Below, piece by piece: positions 49,666 to 57,765 of a stretch of DNA of 64,000 bases; position 1 is the stretch's first letter, and every line of letters starts with the position of its first letter. The stretch is from positions 1-64,000 of the forward strand of contig JAMXLF010000063.1 of NCBI GenBank assembly GCA_024281055.1. The letters run 5' to 3'. Both the position numbers and the translations under genes were made by a program. The DNA is from Geobacteraceae bacterium. Lineage in GTDB: Bacteria > Desulfobacterota > Desulfuromonadia > Geobacterales > Geobacteraceae. The notes below the pieces were generated by a model. It had not been told where the DNA came from and did not search any database. It saw nothing but the letters and a program-made list of their open reading frames with translations.

Positions 49666-50502
49666 ATGCGTCAACTTCGACCCATGCTGAAGAAGTGGGC
49701 CACACCGATCACCATTATGCTGATCCCCCACTCCCGTTCCAATTCACTGCGTCTGAAACTGCCCTTCCTCGTCCTGGCCAGCATTCTCCTCTTTGCAGTC
49801 GTCGGTGTTTTCTATACAGCCGCCCTCACCGTTCGAGTCGTCGATTATTACCAGACCAAGAAAAAACTGGCCTACCTCTCCGGCCAGTTCCAGGAGATGC
49901 ATGCAACCGTGTCCGCGCTCAAAGAGTCGGAATCACAGTTCAAGCGCCTGTTCTCCTTTTCATCCAAGAAACAGGTTCTTGAAGCGCTGGATAACGACAA
50001 CAACGGCTCCATTGACGTTGAAGAACTGAAGAAGCAGATCAACGCCTCCATGGAATCGGTTTCGGAGATCCGCGGATATCTGGCCAGACAACGGGACGTC
50101 TACCGCATCACGCCGACGGGGTGGCCGGTGAATGGGCACATTTCTTCCGGTTTCGGCATGCGTGAACACCCCAAATACCACACGCAGAAATTCCATACCG
50201 GCATCGACCTGTCAGTGCCTCAGGGGACACCGGTACACGCCACGGCGGACGGTATCGTCAGCTATGCCGGCTGGAGCCCCGGCAACGGCAATATCGTCGT
50301 CATCGAGCACGGGCAGGGACTCAGCACCGTTTATGCCCACAACTCCAAGAATCTGGTCCGGGTCGGGAAGACCGTGCAGCGGGGCGAGGTCATCGCCGCA
50401 GCCGGGGCTACCGGCGTAGCAACCGGCAGTCACGTTCATTACGAGGTCTGGAAAAACGGCCACTTTATCGATCCCACCGCATTCGCTGGCAAGGAGAGCT
50501 GA
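49666..50502 (+). CDS. M23 family metallopeptidase with EF-hand loop, 278 aa
   Basis: One N-terminal transmembrane segment (about 32-55) anchors the protein, followed by a coiled coil (about 65-130). Inside the coil lies DNDNNGSIDVEE (about residues 109-120), which matches the 12-residue EF-hand Ca2+ loop at every key position. The LytM/M23 domain (about 155-275) has the Zn ligands in 'FHTGIDLS' (H-x3-D) and 'HVHYEV' (HxH). It should cleave or bind peptidoglycan in the periplasm. It lies 23 bp before bactofilin, a pairing known to control cell shape. Confidence 0.9.
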   Translation: MRQLRPMLKKWATPITIMLIPHSRSNSLRLKLPFLVLASILLFAVVGVFYTAALTVRVVDYYQTKKKLAYLSGQFQEMHATVSALKESESQFKRLFSFSSKKQVLEALDNDNNGSIDVEELKKQINASMESVSEIRGYLARQRDVYRITPTGWPVNGHISSGFGMREHPKYHTQKFHTGIDLSVPQGTPVHATADGIVSYAGWSPGNGNIVVIEHGQGLSTVYAHNSKNLVRVGKTVQRGEVIAAAGATGVATGSHVHYEVWKNGHFIDPTAFAGKES

Positions 50503-50525
50503 GGTTTCCTGTAGAGGAGGAGCAT

Positions 50526-50903
50526 ATGTTCGGCAGAAAAGAACCCGAAATGGAAGTCATTGTTGGGCCCCAATCAGGGATCAAGGGGGAAATAACCTCT
50601 AAGGGAACCGTCCGTGTCGACGGCACGTTCGAGGGGAACGTGGTGGCGGAATGCGTCATCATCGGTGAGACAGGCACGATTAGCGGCGACATCACCGTGA
50701 AGACCTGTATCATCGGTGGCAAACTGACCGGCAACGTACACGCCAGCGAAGGAGCGGAAATACGCCATCGGGGAGTTATCTGCGGGGACATCTATGCGCA
50801 GCGGCTCGTTATTGCCGAAGGCGCCCAGTTCGACGGTCGTTCCTACATGCAAAGGCCGAAAGAGCTCGAATACAGGGGACAGGAACCATCGCTGGAGATG
50901 TAG
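50526..50903 (+). CDS. Bactofilin, 125 aa
   Basis: A beta-helical bactofilin domain (about 12-110) shows the usual repeated turns: 'IGPQSGIKGEITSKGTVRVDG' style start ('VGPQSGIKGEITSKG'), 'GTFEGNVVAECVIIGETGTISGDITV' and 'GKLTGNVHASEGAEI'. Short polar tails flank it. Bactofilins polymerise into filaments at the inner membrane and often position peptidoglycan enzymes. The GGAGGA site and the 23-bp gap tie it to the upstream M23 peptidase. Confidence 0.93.
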   Translation: MFGRKEPEMEVIVGPQSGIKGEITSKGTVRVDGTFEGNVVAECVIIGETGTISGDITVKTCIIGGKLTGNVHASEGAEIRHRGVICGDIYAQRLVIAEGAQFDGRSYMQRPKELEYRGQEPSLEM

Positions 50904-50906
50904 CAG

Positions 50907-51042
50907 GCTATTGAAAAACGTCTTGAGGAGGCCGGGATGCTAGGCGCAAGCGAGCGAAAAAGCGAGGCGTACCCCTTGGTACGTTGAGCTTTTGAGCGAG
51001 CGGCAACACCGCAGACCGGCCCCGCAATAGTTTTTCAACAGC
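50907..51042. repeat. Intergenic inverted-repeat element between bactofilin and actin genes
   Basis: Ends are GCTATTGAAAAAC and GTTTTTCAACAGC, inverted copies with one mismatch. The interior forms a long imperfect hairpin centred on GTACC-cctt-GGTAC. This is the look of a non-autonomous mobile repeat and resembles a sequence I have seen repeated in Geobacter-type genomes. No other copy is in this window. Confidence 0.7.
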
Positions 51043-51080
51043 TTGATAGAGGCGTACTGACAGCCGAAAGGAGTTAATGC

Positions 51081-52127
51081 ATGGAGATAATCGCAATCGA
51101 TATCGGTTTCGGGTTCACGAAAGCGACGAACGGCACCCGCTCGCTGGTATTCAAATCGATCCTCGGGGAAGCTACCGATATCCAGTTCAAGGGAGCGATC
51201 CTGGGAGACGGAACCCCGGAGGAGAATATCCAGATCGAACTGGACGGGCGCACCTGTTTCGTGGGGGAGATGGCCGAACGGCAGAGCAACGTCCGGTCGT
51301 TCACCCTTGACCAGGCCCAGTTCTTCAACAGTTTTGCCAAGCACCTGGCGTTATCGGCAGCCGCACGCATGGTGGGAAACTACATGCCGATAGGACTGGT
51401 GACCGGCCTGCCGATAGGCTATTACCGGGAATACAAGGATGAACTGGTGAAGGTCCTCCAGGGGGACCACAAGGTGGCGTTGACCATCGGCAACGACAAG
51501 CGCGAGGAAAAGGTCATCAAAGTCAGCAATGTCAAGGTGATCCCCCAACCGTTCGGTTCGCTCTTCAACCTGATGCTGAACGATGTGGGCGAACTCGGCG
51601 ACCGGCGCTACGTGCGGGAGAAGGTCGGGGTAATCGACGTGGGTTTCAAGACCTCCGATTTCACGGTCTCCGACAAGATGCGCTACTCCGAGCGCGGCAG
51701 TCGCACCGTCGACATGGGGATCGCCCGGGCATACGGCGTGATTGCCGGTAAATTGCGGGAAAAGAGCAACGTCAATGTCGAGCTCTATCGGATGCACGAG
51801 GCAGTGGAGCGGGGATCGATCAAGATCCGCGGCAAGGAGTATGACCTCAAGGGACTCACCGAGCAGGTATTCGGCCAGTTGGCGACGTCCATCGCCAACG
51901 AGGCGGACCGCCTCTGGACCGACGACTGGGACATCGACACCATCGTGCTGACCGGAGGGGGGAGTACCGTTCTTGCCAGGCACCTGCAGCCGCTCATCAG
52001 CGGCCAGACCCTCACGGTCGATGCCGCGAAAGATGCCCGGCTCTGCAATGTTCAGGGGTACTGGAAATTTGGAAAACACGTCTGGGCCCGCGGAGTCGCT
52101 TCGCCTCCCCCGCAACCGGCAACATAG
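51081..52127 (+). CDS. ParM/MreB-type actin-like ATPase, 348 aa
   Basis: GGAG precedes ATG. The actin-fold phosphate loops are present: 'IIAIDIGFGFTKAT' (phosphate 1), 'VGVIDVGFKTSDFT' (phosphate 2) and 'DTIVLTGGGSTVLARHL' (adenosine). The overall pattern is nearer to ParM/Alp and archaeal Ta0583-like actins (PF17989/PF06406 style) than to MreB or FtsA. On plasmids such proteins push DNA; here it is chromosomal, without a visible parR/parC, next to cell-shape genes. A filament role in organising the envelope or a cytoplasmic body is inference. Confidence 0.85.
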   Translation: MEIIAIDIGFGFTKATNGTRSLVFKSILGEATDIQFKGAILGDGTPEENIQIELDGRTCFVGEMAERQSNVRSFTLDQAQFFNSFAKHLALSAAARMVGNYMPIGLVTGLPIGYYREYKDELVKVLQGDHKVALTIGNDKREEKVIKVSNVKVIPQPFGSLFNLMLNDVGELGDRRYVREKVGVIDVGFKTSDFTVSDKMRYSERGSRTVDMGIARAYGVIAGKLREKSNVNVELYRMHEAVERGSIKIRGKEYDLKGLTEQVFGQLATSIANEADRLWTDDWDIDTIVLTGGGSTVLARHLQPLISGQTLTVDAAKDARLCNVQGYWKFGKHVWARGVASPPPQPAT

Positions 52128-52164
52128 ATTCCATCAGCGCATGCATCAGGATATGACAAAAAGA

Positions 52165-52186
52165 AAAGCCCGCACGAGCGGGCTTT
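52165..52186 (+). terminator. Intrinsic terminator
   Basis: AAAGCCCGC (52165-52173) and GCGGGCTTT (52178-52186) form a perfect 9-bp stem with a 4-nt loop, 40 bp after the actin-like gene. It can serve both this gene and the convergent peptidase. Confidence 0.8.
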
Positions 52187-52226
52187 CGTCGTTCGGATTC
52201 CGGAGAGCGGACTGTAACGAGAGGCA

Positions 52227-53345
52227 CTACCCCGACGCTCCGTCGGTGACGATGGCTATCACCCACTCCGCCAGCAGGGCCAGCTGATCCAAGGCGATAC
52301 GCTCTTCGGTGGTATGGACCTTTTCGTAACCGCAGCTCAGAACCACCGACAGGATCCCTTTGCTGTTGAGAATGTTGGCGTCGGACCCGCCTCCCGTCGA
52401 CTTGAACCTGGCAGGCACGCCTATCTTCCTGGCCGCCCTGGCGGCACGCTGCGCCGGCTCAACATCTTCCGCCAGCCTGTAAGCCGGATAACAGGAAACG
52501 GAGCGTATCTCGACGCTGCCGCCGAATTCCGTCGCGGCAACCTCCATCGCTTCCGTCATCCCGGCCACCTGGGCCCGCAATTTTGCTGGGTCGAGAGAAC
52601 GGGCCTCTGCTTGCAATTCGCAACGGTCCGCAACGATGTTGGTCGGCCCCACGGCGTGTATGCTGCCGATGTTGGCCGTTGTTTCCGCATCTATCCGCAA
52701 AAGCTTCATGCGGCTTACGGCCGCGGCGGCGATCTGGATGGCCGAAACCCCCTGCTCCGGCGCGAACCCTGCATGGGCGCTGCGGCCATGGAAAACGGCG
52801 TTGATCTTCACCTGTTCCGGCGCCTGGATGACGATCTCCCCGACCGGGCCGCTCGCGTCGAGGAAAAAGCCGCAGCGGGCGGTAAGCCTGCCGGTATCGA
52901 GATGACTCGAACCGACCAAGGCCAGTTCTTCGGCGACAGTGAGGACTATCTCCAGCGGCGGATGGGGGATGTTGCGCTCCCGGAGCGTGGTCAGCCCTTC
53001 CAGAACGGCAGCCAGGCCGGCGGCATCGTCGGCGCCGAGAACAGTCGTGCCGTCACTGACGATGAAGTCTCCATCGATGCGCGGCTTCACCCCGAAACCC
53101 GGAACGACCCGGTCAATGTGGCAGGAGAAGAGGAACGGCTCGCCCGGTCCGGTGCCGTCCAGGCGAGCAATAAGATTACCCGCGGTGCCGCCGATTCTCT
53201 CTCCCGTGTCATCCTCCGTAACGGTGCAGCCGAGCTCCGACAGAAGTTCCGTAAGCCTGTCCGCCAGCAGGCGCTCCCTTGTCGGTTCGGAATCGATGGC
53301 ACATAATTCCATGAAGCTCGAATAAAGCCGATCTCTATTGATCAT
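52227..53345 (-). CDS. M20 family metallopeptidase (PepT-like), 372 aa
   Basis: ATG 53345 has AAAGGAAAG; the longer frame lacks support. Metal ligands of the M20 family are visible: His/Asp in 'FSCHIDRVVPG' (about 78), Asp in 'VLGADDAAGLAAVLE' (about 109), catalytic Glu pair in 'VLTVAEELALVGS' and Asp in 'FFLDASGPVGEIV', plus the C-terminal His in 'GYEKVHTTEER'. A dimerisation domain lies at about 175-285. Members remove N-terminal residues from tripeptides or hydrolyse other amides. Confidence 0.88.
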   Translation of the reverse strand: MINRDRLYSSFMELCAIDSEPTRERLLADRLTELLSELGCTVTEDDTGERIGGTAGNLIARLDGTGPGEPFLFSCHIDRVVPGFGVKPRIDGDFIVSDGTTVLGADDAAGLAAVLEGLTTLRERNIPHPPLEIVLTVAEELALVGSSHLDTGRLTARCGFFLDASGPVGEIVIQAPEQVKINAVFHGRSAHAGFAPEQGVSAIQIAAAAVSRMKLLRIDAETTANIGSIHAVGPTNIVADRCELQAEARSLDPAKLRAQVAGMTEAMEVAATEFGGSVEIRSVSCYPAYRLAEDVEPAQRAARAARKIGVPARFKSTGGGSDANILNSKGILSVVLSCGYEKVHTTEERIALDQLALLAEWVIAIVTDGASG

Positions 53346-53594
53346 CAACTTTCCTTTCCCATCTCTAGCCGCCAGCGACACCACCCCGAACGTCATCTTC
53401 ATGTACCATTTTCTGCGCCTCCTGGTAAAGGGAAATGTCTGGAGGCAAGCTGATGGCCTGTCTATACAAGATGACACGACGCGCACTGCGGTTCCCTTTC
53501 AGGGCATGACTTTACAAACGGTAACAATTAAGTAAAATTAACAGTGCATTTATGAAATAATTATTACCCTGAATCGTGCTGAAGAGGGACTGGG

Positions 53595-54788
53595 ATGGGA
53601 CAGACCGCGGAACTGGAAGTCACCAACCGGCAGTTACTCGCAATCAACGCGGAACTGCAGGCCGAGATCGCCAGGCGACAACAGGCGGAAGAGGCCCTGC
53701 GGCAAAGCGAGCAGAGGCTGCGCTTGCTCGTGGAGACACTCCCCCTCGGCGTGTATGAATGCGACACGGACGGCGTTATCACTCTGGCGAATGAGGCCTA
53801 TTGCCGTATGACCGGGTATGACAGTGATACAGTCCTGGGAATGGCGATATGGGACTTCCTGGAGCCAGGCCCACAGAGAGACGCACTGTCAGCCCATCTA
53901 CAACGTTTGATCCAAGAGCAGCCCGAGCCTAAACCCTATATCTGCCGGGAATTCACCGCGGATGGCCGTAGCTTCGACGCCCAGATCGACTGGACATACA
54001 AGCGTGACGAAACGGGCCAGGTGATCGGCCTGGTCTGCATCCTGTCGAATATCAGCAGGCACCGGGAGATGGAACAGGTAAAAGACGAAATGATCTCCAG
54101 CCTCAGCCATGAGATGCGCACACCGTTGACGGCGATGCTGGGTTTTACTGAATTCCTGCTGGAAAATACGGTGGATGAAGCGAAGTCTAGGGAGTTCCTC
54201 GGTACCATCTACAGAGAGACGGAACGACTGCACGAGCTGATCAACAATTTTCTCGATCTGCAGCGCATGAAGTCCAGGCAGACAGTATATCACTTCGAAC
54301 CCCTGGAGATACGTCCTTTGCTGTATGAATCCGCAGCCCTTTTCGCCAGCGCTTCGAAAACGCACCGGATAACCGTAGATATCCCTTCGGACCTGCCGCC
54401 GGTCACAGGCGATGAGGCACGTCTGCACCAGGTCCTCAACAACCTCCTTTGCAACGCCATCAAGTTTTCGCCCAAAGGCGGCGAAATCACCCTTGGTGCA
54501 CGGCGGGATGACAACGTAGTGATCGTGTGGGTAAAGGACGAAGGGATCGGCATTTCGCCGGCAATGCTGGAGAAAATCTTTGATCGATTTTATCGGGTCG
54601 ACAGCTCGGAAAGCCGCAGGACAGGCGGAACCGGACTGGGGCTCGCTCTCGTAAGGGAAATTGTCACCGCACATGGCGGACGGGTTTGGGTAGAAAGCAA
54701 AGTGGGTAACGGAAGCACATTCTTCTTCTCCGTGCCCGTGGCGCAGGAATCTGCCGTCCTTCGCCATGGCAGTGACATCTATCAGTGA
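53595..54788 (+). CDS. Cytosolic PAS-domain sensor histidine kinase, 397 aa
   Basis: GAGGG precedes ATG 53595. An N-terminal coiled coil (1-40), one PAS domain (about 42-160, 'LPLGVYECDTDGVITLANEAYCRMTGY'), H-box 'SSLSHEMRTPLTAMLGF' (His about 175) and a HATPase domain ('LNNLLCNAIKFSPKGG', 'VKDEGIGISPAMLEKIFDRFYRVD', 'GTGLGLALVREIVTAHGG'). No membrane helix, so it senses a cytoplasmic signal. No response regulator is adjacent: an orphan kinase. Confidence 0.92.
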   Translation: MGQTAELEVTNRQLLAINAELQAEIARRQQAEEALRQSEQRLRLLVETLPLGVYECDTDGVITLANEAYCRMTGYDSDTVLGMAIWDFLEPGPQRDALSAHLQRLIQEQPEPKPYICREFTADGRSFDAQIDWTYKRDETGQVIGLVCILSNISRHREMEQVKDEMISSLSHEMRTPLTAMLGFTEFLLENTVDEAKSREFLGTIYRETERLHELINNFLDLQRMKSRQTVYHFEPLEIRPLLYESAALFASASKTHRITVDIPSDLPPVTGDEARLHQVLNNLLCNAIKFSPKGGEITLGARRDDNVVIVWVKDEGIGISPAMLEKIFDRFYRVDSSESRRTGGTGLGLALVREIVTAHGGRVWVESKVGNGSTFFFSVPVAQESAVLRHGSDIYQ

Positions 54789-54880
54789 ACATTTCCGTCA
54801 TCAGCTCTGTGCAGTGTGATATGATATGACAAGTGTCGTATCCCGCCGGATGAATCGGCCGGCCCCACGTCGGAGCTACC

Positions 54881-55417
54881 ATGACCCCCACCATCACCAT
54901 CGGCGTCAGCAGCTGCCTGTTGGGCGAGCACGTCCGCTACGACGGCGGCCACAAGCTCGACCGCTACATTACCGACACTCTCGGCAGGTTTTTCCGCTTT
55001 GTGCCGATCTGCCCCGAGGTCGGCTGCGGTATGCCCGTACCCCGCGAGGCAATGCATCTTGAAGGAGACCCAGCGGCCCCCCGCCTCGTCACCATCAACT
55101 CCCGCATCGACAAGACAGAGCAGATGCTCGCATACTGCCGGCTGACGGCGCACGAGCTGGAGCGGGAAGAGCTGTGCGGCTTCATATTCAAGAAGAATTC
55201 CCCCAGCTGCGGGGTGCACGGGGTCGAGGTCTATGGCAGCGGCGAGCCAACCAGGACGGGGCGCGGACTGTTTGCTGCGGCGGTCATCGAGCATATCCCC
55301 CGGCTCCCGGTGGCGGAGGAAGGGGACCTTAGCGACCCGCCCGTCCGCGAGAACTTCATCGAGCGGGTGCTCGCCTGCAGCCGCCGCTGCCTCAACCTGC
55401 ACCCGACAGAAAAATAA
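54881..55417 (+). CDS. DUF523 family protein, 178 aa
   Basis: The protein starts with the DUF523 signature 'IGVSSCLLGEHVRYDGGHK', followed by 'PICPEVGCGMPVPREAMHLEG' and 'GFIFKKNSPSCGV'. The conserved cysteines (SSCLLG, CPEVGCG, SPSCG) are typical and suggest an Fe-S or thiol site. Function of the family is unknown; it is sometimes fused to DUF1722. It is followed directly by a strong terminator. Confidence 0.9.
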   Translation: MTPTITIGVSSCLLGEHVRYDGGHKLDRYITDTLGRFFRFVPICPEVGCGMPVPREAMHLEGDPAAPRLVTINSRIDKTEQMLAYCRLTAHELEREELCGFIFKKNSPSCGVHGVEVYGSGEPTRTGRGLFAAAVIEHIPRLPVAEEGDLSDPPVRENFIERVLACSRRCLNLHPTEK

Positions 55418-55448
55418 AAAGGAAGACGGCTTCCCCTGTCTTCCTTTT
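55417..55448 (+). terminator. Intrinsic terminator
   Basis: AAAAGGAAGAC (55417-55427) and GTCTTCCTTTT (55438-55448), an 11-bp perfect stem with a 10-nt loop, follow the DUF523 gene. Symmetry lets it serve the convergent phosphoglycerate mutase gene too. Confidence 0.88.
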
Positions 55449-55476
55449 CCTGTCCGAGCATGTCTTTTGCGACAGC

Positions 55477-56676
55477 CTATTTCCCCATCAGCAGCTCCAT
55501 CAGCCGGAACCCCTCGTCGAGGACAAGGCCGGTCGCCCTGGCGGATTCCTCGTCATAGCCGGCAATCCCGTCATGCAGCTCTTCCTCGCCGCCGTAGACG
55601 ATGAATGGCACCGCCTCGGCGGTATGGGTCATGAGTTTGACCGGGGTGGGATGGTCGGGGGTGCAAAGAACCCTGCAAGCACCGAACTTCTTGATGCCCG
55701 CGAGCACCGTCCCGACCACAAGCTCGTCAAACCGCTCGATGGCCGTGAGCTTATCCTGCAGGTTGCCCGAATGCCCCGCTTCGTCCGGGGCCTCTACGTG
55801 GAGATAGACATAGTCGACCAGCTCGAGCGCTTCAAGGGCAGCTTCGGCCTTTCCCCGGTAATTGGTGTCGACGTACCCGGTCGCCCCCGGTACCTTGATG
55901 ATCTCGAGCCCCGCATAAACGCCGATTCCCCTGATCAGGTCGACCGCAGAGATCACCGCACCGGTGAGACCGAACTTGTCGCGGAAGCTTTCCATCCGTG
56001 GAGCCTTCCCCTGCCCCCAGAGCCAGATGGAGTTGGCCGGGAGCTTGTTCTCCGCCTTGCGGCGCCGGTACTGTGGATGGTTGTAGAACAGCATCTGCGA
56101 GGCGTTCATCAGGTAAATGAGCCGGTCCGCCCCTTCTCCCTTGGGCAGATAATCGGCCACTTCCTGACCGGTGACGTCGTGGGGTGGCGTGACGGTCATC
56201 GCGTCGATCCCGCCGCGCCAGACCATGAGATGGCGGTACCCCACGCCGGGGTAAAATTGGAACTCCTTATCACCGAATTGCTCCTGGAGGGCCTGGATCA
56301 GCTCCCGTCCCTCCTCGTCGGAGATGTGGCCGGCGGAGTAGTCCTGCATGTAGAGCTTGCCGCCGTGGGGATTGAGATTCACCAGGTTCAGACGGAAGGC
56401 GACGTCGCTGGGCCCAAGCTCCACGCCGATGCTGGCCGCCTCCAGGGGAGAGCGGCCGGTATAACAGGTGCGTGGATCATAGCCGAATACGGAGAGATTG
56501 GCCACGTCGCTTCCCGGCGAAAACCCCGATGGCACCGTACGGGCGAGCCCGAGACGCCCCCGTTTCGCCATGAAATCCATATTCGGGGTCCTGGCGGCCT
56601 GGAGTGGTGTCTTCCCTCCCAGTTCCTCCAGTTTCTTGTCGGACATGCCGTCGCCGAGCAGTACGATATACTTCAT
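55477..56676 (-). CDS. apgM: Cofactor-independent phosphoglycerate mutase (ApgM type), 399 aa
   Basis: The N-terminus 'MKYIVLLGDGMSDKKLEELGGKTPLQAA' followed by 'TPNMDFMAKRGRLG' and 'SPGSDVANLSVFGYDP' marks the archaeal-type enzyme of the alkaline phosphatase superfamily. Metal ligands include Asp in 'GDGM', Ser in 'GSDVAN' and Asp/His in 'APDEAGHSGN' and 'TPDHPTP'. It interconverts 3- and 2-phosphoglycerate in glycolysis and gluconeogenesis. GAAAGGA precedes ATG. It is the last gene of the leftward mutS-to-apgM block. Confidence 0.93.
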   Translation of the reverse strand: MKYIVLLGDGMSDKKLEELGGKTPLQAARTPNMDFMAKRGRLGLARTVPSGFSPGSDVANLSVFGYDPRTCYTGRSPLEAASIGVELGPSDVAFRLNLVNLNPHGGKLYMQDYSAGHISDEEGRELIQALQEQFGDKEFQFYPGVGYRHLMVWRGGIDAMTVTPPHDVTGQEVADYLPKGEGADRLIYLMNASQMLFYNHPQYRRRKAENKLPANSIWLWGQGKAPRMESFRDKFGLTGAVISAVDLIRGIGVYAGLEIIKVPGATGYVDTNYRGKAEAALEALELVDYVYLHVEAPDEAGHSGNLQDKLTAIERFDELVVGTVLAGIKKFGACRVLCTPDHPTPVKLMTHTAEAVPFIVYGGEEELHDGIAGYDEESARATGLVLDEGFRLMELLMGK

Positions 56677-56698
56677 GCGTTATCCTTTCGCAAAAAAA

Positions 56699-56785
56699 TG
56701 TTCGACGTTCGGAGTTCAAGTTTAAAAGATTTGTGATTCTGTTTCAAGGTTCATAACGTTGAACATCGAACGTCGAACCTCGAAC
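56699..56785. repeat. Long inverted repeat between apgM and xerD
   Basis: GTTCGACGTTCG..GTTCAAG near the left end and TTGAAC..CGAACGTCGAAC near the right end pair with small interruptions, enclosing about 40 nt. It forms a large hairpin in the mRNA between the two genes. No second copy in the window. Confidence 0.65.
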
Positions 56786-56790
56786 GGTCT

Positions 56791-57678
56791 TTATCCTCTC
56801 GGGTGAAACTCCGCGTGGAGACGCTTCAGTCGCTCCCGCGTGATGTGGGTATAAATCTGCGTGGTCGAGAGGTCGGCATGACCGAGCATGATCTGAACGC
56901 TTCGCAGGTCCGCTCCATTTTCCAGCAGGTGGGTGGCGAATGAGTGGCGCAGGGTGTGCGGCGATATCCCCTTGGCGATGCCGGCCTGCCGGGCCCGCTT
57001 CTTGATGATGTTCCAGAAGGCCTGCCGGGACATCCCCTCTCCCAGCCTGCTCAGGAAAAGGCAGTCGCTGCCTCCCTCCCGGTCGAGCTCCCCTCGGGCC
57101 GCGACAAGATAGGCGTTCAGCGCAGTGCGCGCCGCCTCTCCCATCGGCACCAGTCGCTCTTTCTTCCCCTTCCCCATGGTCAGGAGGTATCCGGCGTCGT
57201 TGTTCACGTCCCGTACCCTGAGGGCCACCAGTTCCGACACCCGCAGGCCGGTTGCATAGAGGAGCTCCAGCATTGCCCGGTCCCGGACCTCAATGGCTCG
57301 CTCGCCGACAGGGGCGGCCAGGAGCCGCTCCACCTCCCGCGCCGAAAGAACCACCGGGAGCCTGGCAAGGGCCTTCGGCGCTTCGATGATGGCGGTCGGG
57401 TTGGTATCGCAGTAGTTCTCAACCATCAGAAAGCGATGGAATACGCGGAGGGCTGAAAGTGCCCGGGCCCGGCTCCGCGGTCCCACCCCTCGCTCCTTCA
57501 TGGCAACGATGAACCCTGACACGTGGATAGGCCGGATATCAAAGGCGTCCACCACCCCTTGCCGCCGGAGGAAATCAAGGTACCCGCCGATGTCACGGCT
57601 GTACGCCTCGAGGGTGTTGTTCGCCAGCCCCTTCTCCACGAGGAGAAAGTTCAGGAAGATGTCAAGGTAGCGGTCCAT
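56791..57678 (-). CDS. xerD: Site-specific tyrosine recombinase XerD, 295 aa
   Basis: ATG 57678 gives the standard start ('MDRYLDIFLNFLLVEKGLANNTLEAYSRDI'); the longer frame adds 29 residues with no family match. The catalytic residues Arg ('ATGLRVSEL'), His-x-x-Arg ('HTLRHSFATHLL'), His ('LGHADLSTTQIYTH') and Tyr are all present. XerD with XerC resolves chromosome dimers at dif near the terminus. It lies 76 bp behind glnD on the same strand. Confidence 0.92.
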   Translation of the reverse strand: MDRYLDIFLNFLLVEKGLANNTLEAYSRDIGGYLDFLRRQGVVDAFDIRPIHVSGFIVAMKERGVGPRSRARALSALRVFHRFLMVENYCDTNPTAIIEAPKALARLPVVLSAREVERLLAAPVGERAIEVRDRAMLELLYATGLRVSELVALRVRDVNNDAGYLLTMGKGKKERLVPMGEAARTALNAYLVAARGELDREGGSDCLFLSRLGEGMSRQAFWNIIKKRARQAGIAKGISPHTLRHSFATHLLENGADLRSVQIMLGHADLSTTQIYTHITRERLKRLHAEFHPRG

Positions 57679-57688
57679 ATCATAATCC

Positions 57689-57765
57689 GTGAGGCGTAAG
57701 GAGTGAGGGCGGGAATCATACGGCTGATGGGTTTCTCTCATCACGCCTCCCCCCTCACGCCTCAC
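57689..57765. repeat. Inverted repeat at the glnD/xerD junction
   Basis: GTGAGGCGTAAGGAGTGAGG (57689-57708) is complementary, with gaps, to the CACGCCTCCCCCCTCACGCC stretch at 57742-57765. It overlaps the glnD stop and precedes xerD, and could form a hairpin in the joint mRNA. Confidence 0.55.
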
